From CAJBVG01 sp943371235 (GTDB taxonomy: Bacteria > Bacteroidota > Bacteroidia > Sphingobacteriales > Sphingobacteriaceae): 64,000 nt of DNA. The position numbers and the translations under genes were made by a program. Shown one piece after another: positions 35,111-44,855 of this stretch; within the stretch, counting starts at the first letter, position 1, and each line of letters opens with the position of its first letter. The stretch spans positions 31,658 to 95,657 of the forward strand of contig CALRTZ010000004.1 in the NCBI GenBank assembly GCA_943371235.1. The letters are read 5' to 3'. A model generated the notes under the pieces. The model was not told the DNA's origin and searched no databases. It was given only the letters and a program-made list of their open reading frames with translations.

Positions 35111-37792
35111 TTACAATAGATAATAAATAATTTTGCCCTCTTTAGTGCCAACTATCATCTTTTTCAGCTCATTATCAACTAAAAAAGAAGGGCTTGCAGA
35201 GGCCTTTAGGGGAAAACCATTCTGCAATTTGCCAGTTCTATCAAACAAATATACTTGCTGAGTTTCTTCAGAAAATATTCCTAGTAAACTCTCATTTTGT
35301 TTATATCTCCAAATAAAAGGTGGATGTATTACATTCGAATTAAATTGATAATTGAAGCCTAAAGTAGTATCGTCTTGATAAACCATTAACTGGTTATTAT
35401 CCACAAATACATAATCACTATTCTCATCACCCATTACATCATCAAAGGCAAAAAAATGTTTATCGGTCCAATTTCCTACCGTTTTATACATTCTTCTGCC
35501 ATCAATAAAAATACTTTTTATTTTACCTTTTTGGTCGGTGCTAATAAATCTGTTTTTTGCAAACTCTATATTTGCATCAAAATAAAATGGATTGTGATAC
35601 TCAATGCCGGCAGAATCTTTAAACTGTGCTTGCACTTCTCCTTTTCTATTATAAAAATAAAAGTAGCCTTGATTGTTCGCCACAAATAATAAATCTTTCC
35701 CTTTTACATTTATGTGTTGAACTCTATCCAAAGACTGGCCAACTCGCTTAGGATTCCATCCATCTATAGGCCTACCACTAATGTCGTAACCATATATGCA
35801 TTGATTATTACACGTTACAAAAATTCTGTAATTCTTATCCTTTTCATAATCAAACAAACTTAATCCTAAAGTTGCTGTTGCAGCTAATTTAATTGGGTAA
35901 TTAGGCATCATTTGCCCAGTTAAATCCATTAGGTATATGTAATTTGAAGTGTTAAATAGCAATTGCGTCTCCCCGTTTTTATAATAATCTACTACCTCAA
36001 TGCTTGAAATAATTTTCTGATTAATATTTTTCTTCCACTTGATGTTAGAGTCTTCATCAATTAAATAAACAGTATTAGTATCGTCTTGTACTACTATATA
36101 CGTTTCAGTTTTAGCAATGCTGCGTACCCATTGCGGTGAATTACTCAATTCTGCATCTAAGGTAATTTGCCACTTTTGCTCAATACTTGTTTCTGTATCG
36201 TCAGATTTCATTGGCATGTAAATGCTAGATATTAAGCCAGCATCCGAACTTGTAACTTGATATGAAAATGCAGAGTAATTCGACCAGCCTAAGCGTTCTA
36301 TTAACTTAGCATTTCCTTTATTGGTAAGTAAACTTTTTATGCTGTTTTCATATCCTGAAATGCCAGTGAAAAACAAATAATTGTACTGATCATTTAACGT
36401 GCTGATATAATTCTGAAAAGTTTCATTGTTCTTTAACAATTGATCCGACTGGAAATCATCAATATACTTTTTTAAGTCAGCAATAGTTGCAGCAACCATT
36501 AAGCGATCTTCTATTATGGTGTAAAATTTTGTTTCTAGTTCTTTAAAAGGTAAACCTGCAGCCAAGTACATAAATTTCCTAAACGGAAAAGTTTTTATTT
36601 CTTGACTTTTATATACTTCTGTTCTAGGGTTTTTAACTAACCTTGCTAACTTCTCTTCAAAAACATTGGCTTGTTTAAGAACCATCATCCCTACATATCC
36701 AGTATGTGTAAGTACAGAATAATTTGCATTGTAAGAAGCTATAAATTCCTCCCCTATTTGCTCATTTATAAAGGTTTTAATGTCTATGAAGTATTTTTTA
36801 GCCACTAGCTTTTGTTCTGCTTCGTAGTAATAATCCTGAATTAATTTATGTTGAATTTGCAAATCATTTCTAAAAAGTACAGCATCAGATAGTATTAAAT
36901 TCTGAAAAGACCATGTATTGTTGGATAAATAATTCAATAAATAACTCCTGTTTTCTGTTTGAGATTTTAACAGATGAAAGTATTTCTTTTCCGAAGCTTC
37001 AATCTCTCCATTAAATATCCAAGCATCCGATTTGTAATTAAGCTCAGAGAAAGAAAAATCTGCAAATTCTTCAGAAAAATATAATGACTTCTGGAATGGC
37101 AGTTGAAAATATATGGAGTAAAATTCATTTAACGCTTCGTGGTTCACAAACAAACTCAGCAATGTTTTTGAATTTGCTTGTGTATCTTGCCATTTCTTAA
37201 ACACAGGGTTACTTGAGTAAGAACTGCCATTTAACTTAGCTCTTAAGGCATCTTCAATTAATGTAGGATGTTTAGAAATTAATAAATACGGACTGTTGTA
37301 CACATAGTAATATTCTTTTGTACCATTTAAATAGTGGTAAATAATACTCCCTTCAAACGCTCTTGATTTTGCATATACAACAGGTTGATCATCTATGTTA
37401 AACAATGTTGAAGGATCATCAGTTTCAAAATTATTTAAACTTGTTAAGTATAAACAACCCGCATTTTTTGCATTTAATTTCTGGCAGGCAATATAAATTT
37501 CTTGAGCTGTAATATTGTTTTGAAGAAGAATATTTTGTTTGAGTAAGGATTCGAGTTCTAGACTTTCTTGAATAAAATCTGAAAACAATAAGCTTGGTAT
37601 GTTTTGGTCGTTCTTGAAAATATCTTGAAGGTCATTTTCGTATTTTAAGCTAACTACAAGTGCGTTGTTATTGGATAGGTAAGAAAATATATCTTTGTTA
37701 TTGTTGATATTTAGTGAACCGCGAAAGTAAAAATAAGCCATTGAAATAATTATCGTTAATAAGGCAGATATTATCCAAACAGCTTTCTTCAT
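35111..37792 (-). CDS. membrane-anchored protein with C-terminal beta-propeller, unknown function
   Basis: An 893-residue protein with a single N-terminal transmembrane helix (AVWIISALLTIIISMAYFYF) and a periplasmic remainder. Residues about 25-530 are an uncharacterised mixed domain with DUF3352-like character (my guess). From about 545 there is a PQQ/WD-like propeller with blades such as TYIVVQDDTNTVYLIDED, TQLLFNTSNYIYLMDLTGQ and DLLFVANNQGYFYFYNRKG. ATG 37792 was chosen over one 24 bases upstream because it places the helix close to the start. No catalytic motif was seen. Confidence 0.75.
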   Translation of the reverse strand: MKKAVWIISALLTIIISMAYFYFRGSLNINNNKDIFSYLSNNNALVVSLKYENDLQDIFKNDQNIPSLLFSDFIQESLELESLLKQNILLQNNITAQEIYIACQKLNAKNAGCLYLTSLNNFETDDPSTLFNIDDQPVVYAKSRAFEGSIIYHYLNGTKEYYYVYNSPYLLISKHPTLIEDALRAKLNGSSYSSNPVFKKWQDTQANSKTLLSLFVNHEALNEFYSIYFQLPFQKSLYFSEEFADFSFSELNYKSDAWIFNGEIEASEKKYFHLLKSQTENRSYLLNYLSNNTWSFQNLILSDAVLFRNDLQIQHKLIQDYYYEAEQKLVAKKYFIDIKTFINEQIGEEFIASYNANYSVLTHTGYVGMMVLKQANVFEEKLARLVKNPRTEVYKSQEIKTFPFRKFMYLAAGLPFKELETKFYTIIEDRLMVAATIADLKKYIDDFQSDQLLKNNETFQNYISTLNDQYNYLFFTGISGYENSIKSLLTNKGNAKLIERLGWSNYSAFSYQVTSSDAGLISSIYMPMKSDDTETSIEQKWQITLDAELSNSPQWVRSIAKTETYIVVQDDTNTVYLIDEDSNIKWKKNINQKIISSIEVVDYYKNGETQLLFNTSNYIYLMDLTGQMMPNYPIKLAATATLGLSLFDYEKDKNYRIFVTCNNQCIYGYDISGRPIDGWNPKRVGQSLDRVQHINVKGKDLLFVANNQGYFYFYNRKGEVQAQFKDSAGIEYHNPFYFDANIEFAKNRFISTDQKGKIKSIFIDGRRMYKTVGNWTDKHFFAFDDVMGDENSDYVFVDNNQLMVYQDDTTLGFNYQFNSNVIHPPFIWRYKQNESLLGIFSEETQQVYLFDRTGKLQNGFPLKASASPSFLVDNELKKMIVGTKEGKIIYYLL

Positions 37793-37927
37793 TTTATCGA
37801 GTATAAATTCACACAAAAATAGTCTGAATTAATGATAGTAGTTCGTAATCAAACGATTCAGTTTTCAACATTTGTGATTCCGAAGATATCGTTTTCAAAT
37901 GATTATATTTGTTTTATAAATTTAAAG

Positions 37928-38320
37928 ATGAAAAAATTAGTTTTGATGGGAAGTATAATGGCTGCGATAGCCGTTATTATTGGTGCCTTCGGGGCACATG
38001 CCTTAAAACCATTGTTAACCGCAAACCAATTGCAAAGCTATGAAACAGGTGTGAAATATCATTTAGTGCATAGTTTAGGCATTATACTCATTGCCATTTT
38101 ATATCATCAAACTAAAATAAAATTATTTAAAACTGCCGGAATGCTAATGTTTATAGGCATTATCTTATTTTCTTTTTCTATTTATTTACTTGCAACTAAA
38201 GAGTTATTTGGCATAAGTTCATGGACTTTCTTGGGACCAATAACCCCAATGGGAGGTTTATTATTGATTTCTGCTTGGGTATTAATTTTTATTGGTGCTT
38301 TTAACATTAAAAATGACTGA
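37928..38320 (+). CDS. DUF423 family inner-membrane protein (YgdD-like)
   Basis: A 130-residue integral membrane protein with four hydrophobic segments, opening MKKLVLMGSIMAAIAVIIGAFGAHAL, where GAFGAHAL is the diagnostic motif of DUF423. A later YHLVHSLGIILIA and GPITPMGGLLLI complete the family signature. The function is unknown in every organism to my knowledge. The ATG at 37928 is the family start; the 32-codon upstream extension is unsupported. Its stop overlaps the priA start by 8 bases, so the two are probably translated together. Confidence 0.88.
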   Translation: MKKLVLMGSIMAAIAVIIGAFGAHALKPLLTANQLQSYETGVKYHLVHSLGIILIAILYHQTKIKLFKTAGMLMFIGIILFSFSIYLLATKELFGISSWTFLGPITPMGGLLLISAWVLIFIGAFNIKND

Positions 38321-40784
38321 GTTAAGTTTTTCAAAGTACGATACGTATGCTGATGTAATTTTACCATTAGCCTTGCCCCAAAGTTTCACGTATAGGGTAA
38401 GTATTGATGCTATTGAAAAAATTAAAATAGGCTCAAGAGTCATTGTACCCTTTCAAGGAAATCATTTGCACACCGGCATTGTAGAGCGTATACATACAAA
38501 TGCGCCACAACACTATACTGCAAAATATATTTTAAATGTATTAGACGATGAGCCAATATTACATTTGAAACAATTAGAACTATGGAATTGGATTGCTAAG
38601 TACTATGCTTGCCACGTTGGTGAAGTAATGAATGCAGCCTTACCAAGCGCTTTAAAATTAACCAGTGAAACAAAGGTTGTCATTAATAAACTGGCGGAGT
38701 TTGATATAGATGAACTAAATGAGAAAGAGTATTTACTAATTGAGGCCATCCAAATTCAAGATTTTATTACGATACAAGACATTCAAAAAATACTCGACCA
38801 GAAAACAGTGATGCCCCTCATCAAACAAATGATTCAAAAAGGGTATATCTACTTAGAAGAAGAAGTACAAGAAAAATACAAAGCCAAAACGGTTAAACAC
38901 ATAGTTCTCAAACCCTTGTATTTAGAGGAGGGAATGATTAAAATTCTATTCGATGAATTAGAGAAAAGGCCGAAGCAAATTGAAGTGTTGCAAGCATATT
39001 TACGACTAAAAAAAGAACATGAATTTGTAAACCCTAAATTAATTACAGATTTAGGGGCAAGCGCTTCTGCGGTGCAAACTCTTATTAAAAATGAGGTGTT
39101 CGACTTAGAAGAAATCGAAATTAGCAGACTTGAGAGTAACGTTTCTGAGGAACAAAATGTATTTGTTTTAAACGACGAACAAAAGGATGCATTAGTAGAA
39201 ATTAAAGATGCATTTGAGTTGCGAATGCCTGTTTTGCTATATGGCATTACTTCTTCTGGCAAAACGATTGTATTTATTGAACTTATAAAAGAACAACTTT
39301 TAAAAGGGAAACAGGTATTAATTTTAGTTCCCGAAATTGGATTGACCGCACAACTCATAGAGCGTTATAAAACACATTTTGAAGAAGAAATTGGGGTTTA
39401 TCACTCCCGTTATACCGAGAACCAACGTGCAGAAGTATGGCAACAAACGTTAAAAAGTACGTTCAAAATTATATTAGGAACCAGGTCTTCCATTTTTTTA
39501 CCATTTGAGAACTTAGGTTTAATAATTGTTGATGAAGAACACGATCCATCTTACAAACAAAACGAACCTAACCCAAGGTACAATGCCCGTGATGTGTCTA
39601 TTTATTTGGCCCACCATTATTCGGCAAATGTAATACTTGGATCGGCTACTCCATCCATAGATTCTTATTACAATAGCATTCAAAAAAAATACAGATTAGT
39701 TGAATTAAAAAACAGATTTGGTGCTGCTCAATTACCTGAAACTACTATTGTTTCCTTGCAAAACGATTTAGAGAAGGACTCTCCTCAACAATTATTTGGG
39801 AAAACATTGCTGCATGAAATAGAGCTGCGATTAGCAAAAAAAGAGCAAGTAATATTGTTTCAAAACAGAAGAGGCTATGCTCCCTTTTTACATTGCCACC
39901 AATGCGGGCACAGTCCACAATGCACCCAATGCGATGTGAGTTTAACCTACCACAAATGGAAAAATGAACTCCGTTGCCATTACTGTGGTTACCATACACC
40001 GGTTATAAAAGCATGCCCTAGTTGCGGTTCCACTCATATTCAAATGATGGGCTTGGGTACAGAAAAAATTGAAGAAGAATTACAAGCATATTTTCCGGAA
40101 GCTCGCATTGCTCGAATGGATTTAGATACAACACGAAAGAAAAACACTTTGCAAGAGTTGATAAACGATTTTGAAAACGGGGAAATAGATATATTGGTAG
40201 GCACACAAATGGTTACAAAAGGATTAGATTTTGAAAAGGTAACCTTAGTAGGCATTATACAAGCAGATAGTTTAATTAATCACCCAGATTTTAGATCGCA
40301 TGAGCGTGCATTTCAATTAATAGAGCAAGTGAGCGGCAGAGCAGGCAGAAGAACCGAACGAGGGAAAGTTATTATACAAACTAATAAACCTGATCATCCA
40401 ATTTTACAATTAGCCTCAAGGCATGATTATGATAGTTTCCTTCGACAGCAGCTTACCGAACGTAAACAATTTTATTATCCACCTTTTGTACGCTTAATAG
40501 AAATTACCTTAAAACATAAAGACTCACATAAAGTACAAAGAGCTGCGCAATTACTCGCTAAAGAGTATAAACAACTGTTTACAGCTAAAAGTGTACTCGG
40601 ACCAGAATTCCCAGTAATAAGCAAAGTACGAAATCAATACATCCAAAAAATTGTATTAAAATTAGATCGCCTGAGTATAAACCTAGAAAAAAGCAAAGAA
40701 ATTGTTAGAATTAAAATTGCTGAACTTAAAAGCAATAAAGAGTTTGGTGCATGTACCGTGCTCATAGATGTTGATCCAGTTTAG
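38313..40784 (+). CDS. priA: primosomal protein N' (replication restart helicase)
   Basis: An 823-residue superfamily 2 helicase. The N-terminal 3'-DNA-binding domain precedes Walker A GITSSGKTIVF and the DEEH box VDEEHDPSYKQ. The zinc domain carries eight cysteines in CHQC, CTQC, CHYC and CPSC pairs (HCHQCGHSPQCTQC, RCHYCGYHTPVIKACPSC). The late helicase motifs TQMVTKGLDF and QVSGRAGR follow. PriA reloads the replisome at stalled forks. The start ATG 38313 overlaps the DUF423 stop; a start 21 bases upstream is not supported. Confidence 0.95.
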   Translation: MTELSFSKYDTYADVILPLALPQSFTYRVSIDAIEKIKIGSRVIVPFQGNHLHTGIVERIHTNAPQHYTAKYILNVLDDEPILHLKQLELWNWIAKYYACHVGEVMNAALPSALKLTSETKVVINKLAEFDIDELNEKEYLLIEAIQIQDFITIQDIQKILDQKTVMPLIKQMIQKGYIYLEEEVQEKYKAKTVKHIVLKPLYLEEGMIKILFDELEKRPKQIEVLQAYLRLKKEHEFVNPKLITDLGASASAVQTLIKNEVFDLEEIEISRLESNVSEEQNVFVLNDEQKDALVEIKDAFELRMPVLLYGITSSGKTIVFIELIKEQLLKGKQVLILVPEIGLTAQLIERYKTHFEEEIGVYHSRYTENQRAEVWQQTLKSTFKIILGTRSSIFLPFENLGLIIVDEEHDPSYKQNEPNPRYNARDVSIYLAHHYSANVILGSATPSIDSYYNSIQKKYRLVELKNRFGAAQLPETTIVSLQNDLEKDSPQQLFGKTLLHEIELRLAKKEQVILFQNRRGYAPFLHCHQCGHSPQCTQCDVSLTYHKWKNELRCHYCGYHTPVIKACPSCGSTHIQMMGLGTEKIEEELQAYFPEARIARMDLDTTRKKNTLQELINDFENGEIDILVGTQMVTKGLDFEKVTLVGIIQADSLINHPDFRSHERAFQLIEQVSGRAGRRTERGKVIIQTNKPDHPILQLASRHDYDSFLRQQLTERKQFYYPPFVRLIEITLKHKDSHKVQRAAQLLAKEYKQLFTAKSVLGPEFPVISKVRNQYIQKIVLKLDRLSINLEKSKEIVRIKIAELKSNKEFGACTVLIDVDPV

Positions 40785-40820
40785 CTAGCACACTAACTAA
40801 CTAGCACACTAGCACACCAA
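40785..40820. repeat. convergent-junction word array CTAGCACACTA
   Basis: Four imperfect copies of (CTA)GCACAC(TA)ACTAA fill the 36 bases between priA and the converging sugar transferase gene, starting directly at the priA stop. They are direct, not inverted, and form no hairpin, unlike the other convergent arrays. Confidence 0.55.
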
Positions 40821-42236
40821 CTACTTCCCTCTTCCTTGTATTACCGTAGCAATGGTAAAAAATAAAATTTTAAAATCAACTGCTAAGCTCATGTTTTCGA
40901 TGTAAATGATGTCGTATTTTAAACGCTCTAACATTTGTTCTACATTTTCTGCATAGCCATATTTTACTTGGCCCCAAGAGGTAATTCCTGGGCGAACTTT
41001 TTGTAAGTGTTTATAGTGTGGAGCATACTCCATAATTTGATCGATAAAAAATTGACGTTCGGGACGCGGACCAACTAATGACATGTCGCCAATAAGTACA
41101 TTATAAAACTGAGGAATTTCGTCGAGACGAGTTTTGCGCATAAACCTACCAAATGGAGTAATACGCGAATCATTTTCACTAGACAGTTGTGGGCCTAATT
41201 TTTCTGCACCAACCACCATCGAACGAAACTTTATAATTTTGAAAGGTTTACCATGAATTCCAATACGCGTTTGACTAAAGAACACTGGGCCTTTAGATGT
41301 AAGTTTTACGATAATTGCTGTAATGAAATAAACTGGAGAGAGAAATAATAAGAATCCAAGCGAAACAAATACGTCAATAATTCTTTTCATATTTAATTGC
41401 CATGCAGGCATTAAATCTGTTTTAATTTGAATTAAAGGAACACCAAATAAATGGTTCATTTTTACAGAACCTGTAATGATGTCGTACATATCTGGAATTA
41501 TTTTAACATCTGCCTTAGAGTTTTCTAACACTTCAATTATCTTTTTTAAATCGTCGTGTTCTGAAGATTCTATGGCAATAATTACTTCTTGAATGTTATA
41601 CTTTGTAACAATATCTGCCACTTCTTCATATTTTCCTAACTGAGGAAGATGTTGTGCTAATTCATTCTGATGGTTTACATCACCGTTTACAAATCCTATA
41701 AATTTAAATCCAACCGATTCTTTTTCAGATTCTAGTTCTTTATATAACTTATATGCTTTTTGATTGCTACCAACAATTAAGGTATTAAAGCCAATTATTC
41801 TACGCTTAATTTTAGACTTTGTACTAGAGGTAATAATTAGTCGAGGAATTGCGGTTGCAAAAAAATGTAGGATTACTAGCGTTAAAAAAGATTTGTAATA
41901 GTTGGTATAATTTGCCACTTCATCGTCTAAGATTAAAGCGAAAAACAAAACCAATACCCCAATAAAAGTTTGAGAAGCCGTTTGTAATAATTCTTTTAGT
42001 CTGGATTTTTTGTAAATGCTTCTATAAGTACCACTTACTGTATATATTATAAGCCAATAAAATGGAATGATTAACAAACCAAGATAAAAATTTCGGTCGA
42101 AATCGATGGGAACATCATACCCGAATTTTAAGGGTTCTACGTATATTTTACGGTACGCAAAAAAACAAACCCAAACGATTATGGAACTGGCATAATCTGT
42201 TATAATATACTTAAGTGTTTGTTTTAACTTGTTCAT
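40821..42236 (-). CDS. exopolysaccharide-initiating polyprenyl-phosphate sugar phosphotransferase
   Basis: A 471-residue protein of the WbaP/WcaJ type. Four to five N-terminal TM helices and a Rossmann-like CoA-binding-type domain (about 150-270) precede the catalytic membrane-associated core: IIDVFVSLGFLLFLSPVYF, then KIIKFRSMVV, RKTRLDEIPQFYNVLIGDMSLVGPRPE. It transfers a sugar-1-phosphate from a nucleotide sugar to undecaprenyl phosphate to start capsule or exopolysaccharide synthesis. The sugar cannot be assigned. Its ATG overlaps the upstream lipoprotein stop by 4 bases. The rest of an exopolysaccharide cluster is not seen in the window. Confidence 0.92.
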   Translation of the reverse strand: MNKLKQTLKYIITDYASSIIVWVCFFAYRKIYVEPLKFGYDVPIDFDRNFYLGLLIIPFYWLIIYTVSGTYRSIYKKSRLKELLQTASQTFIGVLVLFFALILDDEVANYTNYYKSFLTLVILHFFATAIPRLIITSSTKSKIKRRIIGFNTLIVGSNQKAYKLYKELESEKESVGFKFIGFVNGDVNHQNELAQHLPQLGKYEEVADIVTKYNIQEVIIAIESSEHDDLKKIIEVLENSKADVKIIPDMYDIITGSVKMNHLFGVPLIQIKTDLMPAWQLNMKRIIDVFVSLGFLLFLSPVYFITAIIVKLTSKGPVFFSQTRIGIHGKPFKIIKFRSMVVGAEKLGPQLSSENDSRITPFGRFMRKTRLDEIPQFYNVLIGDMSLVGPRPERQFFIDQIMEYAPHYKHLQKVRPGITSWGQVKYGYAENVEQMLERLKYDIIYIENMSLAVDFKILFFTIATVIQGRGK

Positions 42237-43153
42237 TTATACATTACCCTGAAGTTATCTATTAACACCTTTGAACTTGCATTACCACTATCGTGCACTG
42301 CTTTAAAATATACTCTGTATTTAGAGTTTGTAAACTTAGATACAGTAGAGGTAAGATTTAAATATAACTTTTTCCATTCATTATTAGTGGCAAGCATGGT
42401 TATCACGCTAACTTCGGTTACTTCAGCTCCATTATTATTAATTACAAATAATCCAATATTTAAATTCACTTCCGACCTGTAGTTAACTTCTAAATAAACG
42501 GGGCGTGAATTATTGGGAAGTGAATACGCTTTCTCTGTTTCAAATTCCATGAAATCTTTAGTAGCATCCATTTCCATTAACATTGAGAAATTACCATCAA
42601 ATACTAAAGCTGGATTATCTGTTCTCAAAATCGTATCCACATCAGAATTGAGTGTAGTTCTAAATAACGTTCCTACGCCTTCAAATTCTTCAGGAAATTG
42701 ACCAGCTGCTTCAGAAGGGAATTTCACTGATATTGGGTCATAAGAAATCTTAGCTGCTATTGTATCTGTTTTACCCAACTCGGCATTTATAGTAGTACTG
42801 TAATTGGTGAAAAAGGGATAAATTCTGCGCTCGCCATTTTGTGCACTCACGAGTATCCCAGGGGAAACCGTAATTTTACGTTGGCCTTCTCCTCTAAATA
42901 CAGGAATATGTGCAGGTAATTCAAATGTGCCTATGTAAATACCATCCACATATATCCATGCATCTTTAATTTGATGTACGCCCGGTTTAGTAGCAATTGC
43001 GGGTATTTTTGTAGAATCCATAAAACTTATGGAATCAATTCTTAAATAGAATGGGATATCTTCGCTAGGATTTATAATTTCGCAAGATGAGAGTGCGATA
43101 AAAATCGATATTACGGATAAAAAATAAGTGATGCTTCGTAAAATTTGTTTCAT
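42233..43153 (-). CDS. lipoprotein of unknown function coupled to the sugar transferase
   Basis: A 306-residue lipoprotein: signal MKQILRSITYFLSVISIFIALSSC with lipidated C24, followed by EIINPSEDIPFYLRIDS. A region around 30-110 (GVHQIKDAWIYVDGIYIGTFELP) looks like a beta-sandwich, and a C-terminal discoidin/jelly-roll-like region (about 145-306) ends in VLIDNFRVMYK. No function is known. Its stop overlaps the start of the sugar transferase by 4 bases (ATGA), the strongest context clue. Its own upstream region contains TATTTTCG on the minus strand, one mismatch from the -7 consensus. Confidence 0.75.
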   Translation of the reverse strand: MKQILRSITYFLSVISIFIALSSCEIINPSEDIPFYLRIDSISFMDSTKIPAIATKPGVHQIKDAWIYVDGIYIGTFELPAHIPVFRGEGQRKITVSPGILVSAQNGERRIYPFFTNYSTTINAELGKTDTIAAKISYDPISVKFPSEAAGQFPEEFEGVGTLFRTTLNSDVDTILRTDNPALVFDGNFSMLMEMDATKDFMEFETEKAYSLPNNSRPVYLEVNYRSEVNLNIGLFVINNNGAEVTEVSVITMLATNNEWKKLYLNLTSTVSKFTNSKYRVYFKAVHDSGNASSKVLIDNFRVMYK

Positions 43154-43235
43154 GTATGAATTAAAATTGTCCGAAAATAAGGAATTCCACTGAAAACTTA
43201 AGGGTTAAACGTTAAAAGCGAAAAGCTAGTATAAA

Positions 43236-43913
43236 ATGCAAATGAAGATTAAAGAAATATCTGATCAATTTATTGATAGTTATAAACACAAGGGGGAGCG
43301 TAAAATTCTTGTAGAGCATTTGCGTAAACGAGGTATCACTAACGAGCAAGTATTAGAATGTATGTTGATGGTGCCTAGGCATTTTTTCTTTCACAAAGAT
43401 TTTTGGGACCATGCGTATGAAGACAAAGCCTTTCAGATTGGCGCTGGTCAAACCATTTCTCATCCTCATACCGTTGCTTATCAAACCGAATTATTAGACA
43501 TAAAAGAAAATGATAAAGTGTTAGAGATTGGTACAGGCTCGGGCTATCAAACTTCTGTTTTATTAGAGTTAGGGGCAGAGGTTTATACCATCGAACGCCA
43601 AAAAGAGCTGTTCGACAAAACTAAAAAATTGTTGAGTGCTCTATCTTATAAGCCCAAATATTTTTATGGTGATGGTTCTAAAGGCATCCCAGCATTTGCA
43701 CCGTTTGATAAAATTATTTGCACGGCAGGCTCCCCTAGCATCCCCAACACACTGTTAGCTCAATTAAAAATTGGTGGGCGAATGGTGATTCCGGTAGGCG
43801 ATGAAAAAACACAAAAAATGAACTTAGTGGAGCGCATCACTCATTCAGAATTTCACACAGAAGTATTGGATTCTTTTAGATTTGTGCCAATGATTGGAGA
43901 ACAAGCTTGGTGA
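43236..43913 (+). CDS. pcm: protein-L-isoaspartate O-methyltransferase
   Basis: A 225-residue SAM-dependent methyltransferase. The PCMT pre-motif VPRHFFFHKDFWDHAYEDKAFQIGAGQTISHPHTVA and SAM motif I LEIGTGSGYQTSVLLELG are intact, followed by VYTIERQKEL and the later CTAGSPSIPNTLLAQLKIGGRMVIPVG. It repairs isomerised Asp/Asn in aged proteins. The ATG at 43236 is 2 codons before an alternative ATG (MKIKEIS); either could be used. It lies alone on the plus strand, divergent from the lipoprotein gene, with an AT-rich spacer on each side. Confidence 0.93.
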   Translation: MQMKIKEISDQFIDSYKHKGERKILVEHLRKRGITNEQVLECMLMVPRHFFFHKDFWDHAYEDKAFQIGAGQTISHPHTVAYQTELLDIKENDKVLEIGTGSGYQTSVLLELGAEVYTIERQKELFDKTKKLLSALSYKPKYFYGDGSKGIPAFAPFDKIICTAGSPSIPNTLLAQLKIGGRMVIPVGDEKTQKMNLVERITHSEFHTEVLDSFRFVPMIGEQAW

Positions 43914-44052
43914 AATATCGAGTACAAAAACATAGTTTAAAGATGATGAGCGCATTTTTTTCAATCAACATGTGTGTATAAGTTATCAACAGATGTTAAT
44001 AAATACAAAGTCAACTGAGGTGGCTTAGCGTAAAAGCGATTATAAAATTCGT

Positions 44053-44060
44053 TAGATTTG
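44053..44060 (+). promoter_or_regulatory. -7 box TAGATTTG of the outer-membrane barrel gene
   Basis: TAGATTTG matches TAnnTTTG, 42 bases upstream of the ATG at 44103, with no good TTG at 17-23 bases. The 189-base gap upstream contains no gene; a lone DnaA-box-like TTATCAACA lies at 43983-43991. Confidence 0.45.
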
Positions 44061-44102
44061 GTATACAATATTTATTTTACATTAAACTTAAAACAAAAAA
44101 AA

Positions 44103-44786
44103 ATGAAAAAATTAATGTTAATCGCAGTATTTGCAGGAGTAGCTACTTTTGCATTTGCTCAAAAACCAACATCAGGAAGTATAACCACAGAAATTGGTTT
44201 AACTTCGGTAATTGGTACACCAGTTAATTCTGCTAACCCAGCAGGTTTAGCACAAGGAGTGTTAAGAGGTCGTTATTTCATGAATGAAGGAATGGCTGTA
44301 AGAGCAAGCTTTGGACTAGGAATGGGTTCAACAACAACTGTTTTAACAGGAGGAGCTGCAGACCAAGAAACTGTTGCTAAAACATCTGGTTTTGGATTAG
44401 GATTAGGACTTGAAAAACATTTAGCAGGTACTACTAAATTATCTCCATATATTGGAGCAGAATTAGGTTTAGGTATTGCTGGTGGTTCAGTTGAAGTATC
44501 TAATTTAGGAGGTGTTAATGGTGATAAATCTACTACATCAGGTGGTGGTACAACTAACCTTCGTTTAAATGCTTTAATTGGTGCTGATTATTACATTGTT
44601 GAAAGAGTATACATTGGTGCTGAATTAGGAATTGGATTATTTGGTTCAAGTACTACAGCAGATACTGAAACTGAAACTGTTACTGGTGGTGCTACTGTAA
44701 AAGTTACAACTCCAGGTAATAAAGGCTCAAACTTTGGTATAACTCCAAACGCTTTAGGTCTTGTAAGAATTGGTTTATTATTCTAA
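44103..44786 (+). CDS. outer-membrane beta-barrel protein
   Basis: A 227-residue protein with signal peptide MKKLMLIAVFAGVATFAFAQ. The mature chain is Gly/Thr/Ala-rich with alternating strands (GLGLGLEKHLAGTTKLSPYIGAEL, VYIGAELGIGLFG) and ends LGLVRIGLLF, the C-terminal phenylalanine typical of outer-membrane barrels. About eight strands are expected (OmpW/OmpX-like size). The ligand is unknown. Clear codon bias, its own promoter box and a strong terminator suggest high expression. Confidence 0.82.
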   Translation: MKKLMLIAVFAGVATFAFAQKPTSGSITTEIGLTSVIGTPVNSANPAGLAQGVLRGRYFMNEGMAVRASFGLGMGSTTTVLTGGAADQETVAKTSGFGLGLGLEKHLAGTTKLSPYIGAELGLGIAGGSVEVSNLGGVNGDKSTTSGGGTTNLRLNALIGADYYIVERVYIGAELGIGLFGSSTTADTETETVTGGATVKVTTPGNKGSNFGITPNALGLVRIGLLF

Positions 44787-44803
44787 TCAATAAAATTTAT
44801 TTT

Positions 44804-44840
44804 AAAAGCCTCCTCGTTCATTCGAGGAGGCTTTTTTTTG
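44804..44840 (+). terminator. strong terminator of the barrel gene
   Basis: A perfect 13-bp stem (AAAAGCCTCCTCG 44804-44816 with 44823-44835, loop TTCATT) and a T-run to 44839. The smpB promoter box starts 1 base after the T-run. Confidence 0.92.
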
Positions 44841-44848
44841 TACCTTTG
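44841..44848 (+). promoter_or_regulatory. -7 box TACCTTTG of smpB
   Basis: TACCTTTG matches TAnnTTTG and ends only 7 bases before the smpB ATG (44856), so the transcript would start about 1-3 bases before it and be nearly leaderless. The -33 region would fall within the preceding terminator. Confidence 0.45.
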
Positions 44849-44855
44849 TATTCCC

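Noticed and set aside
43983..43991. TTATCAACA as a DnaA box marking an origin
   Set aside because: A single near-match in an AT-rich gap, with no cluster, no dnaA and no AT-rich unwinding repeat nearby.
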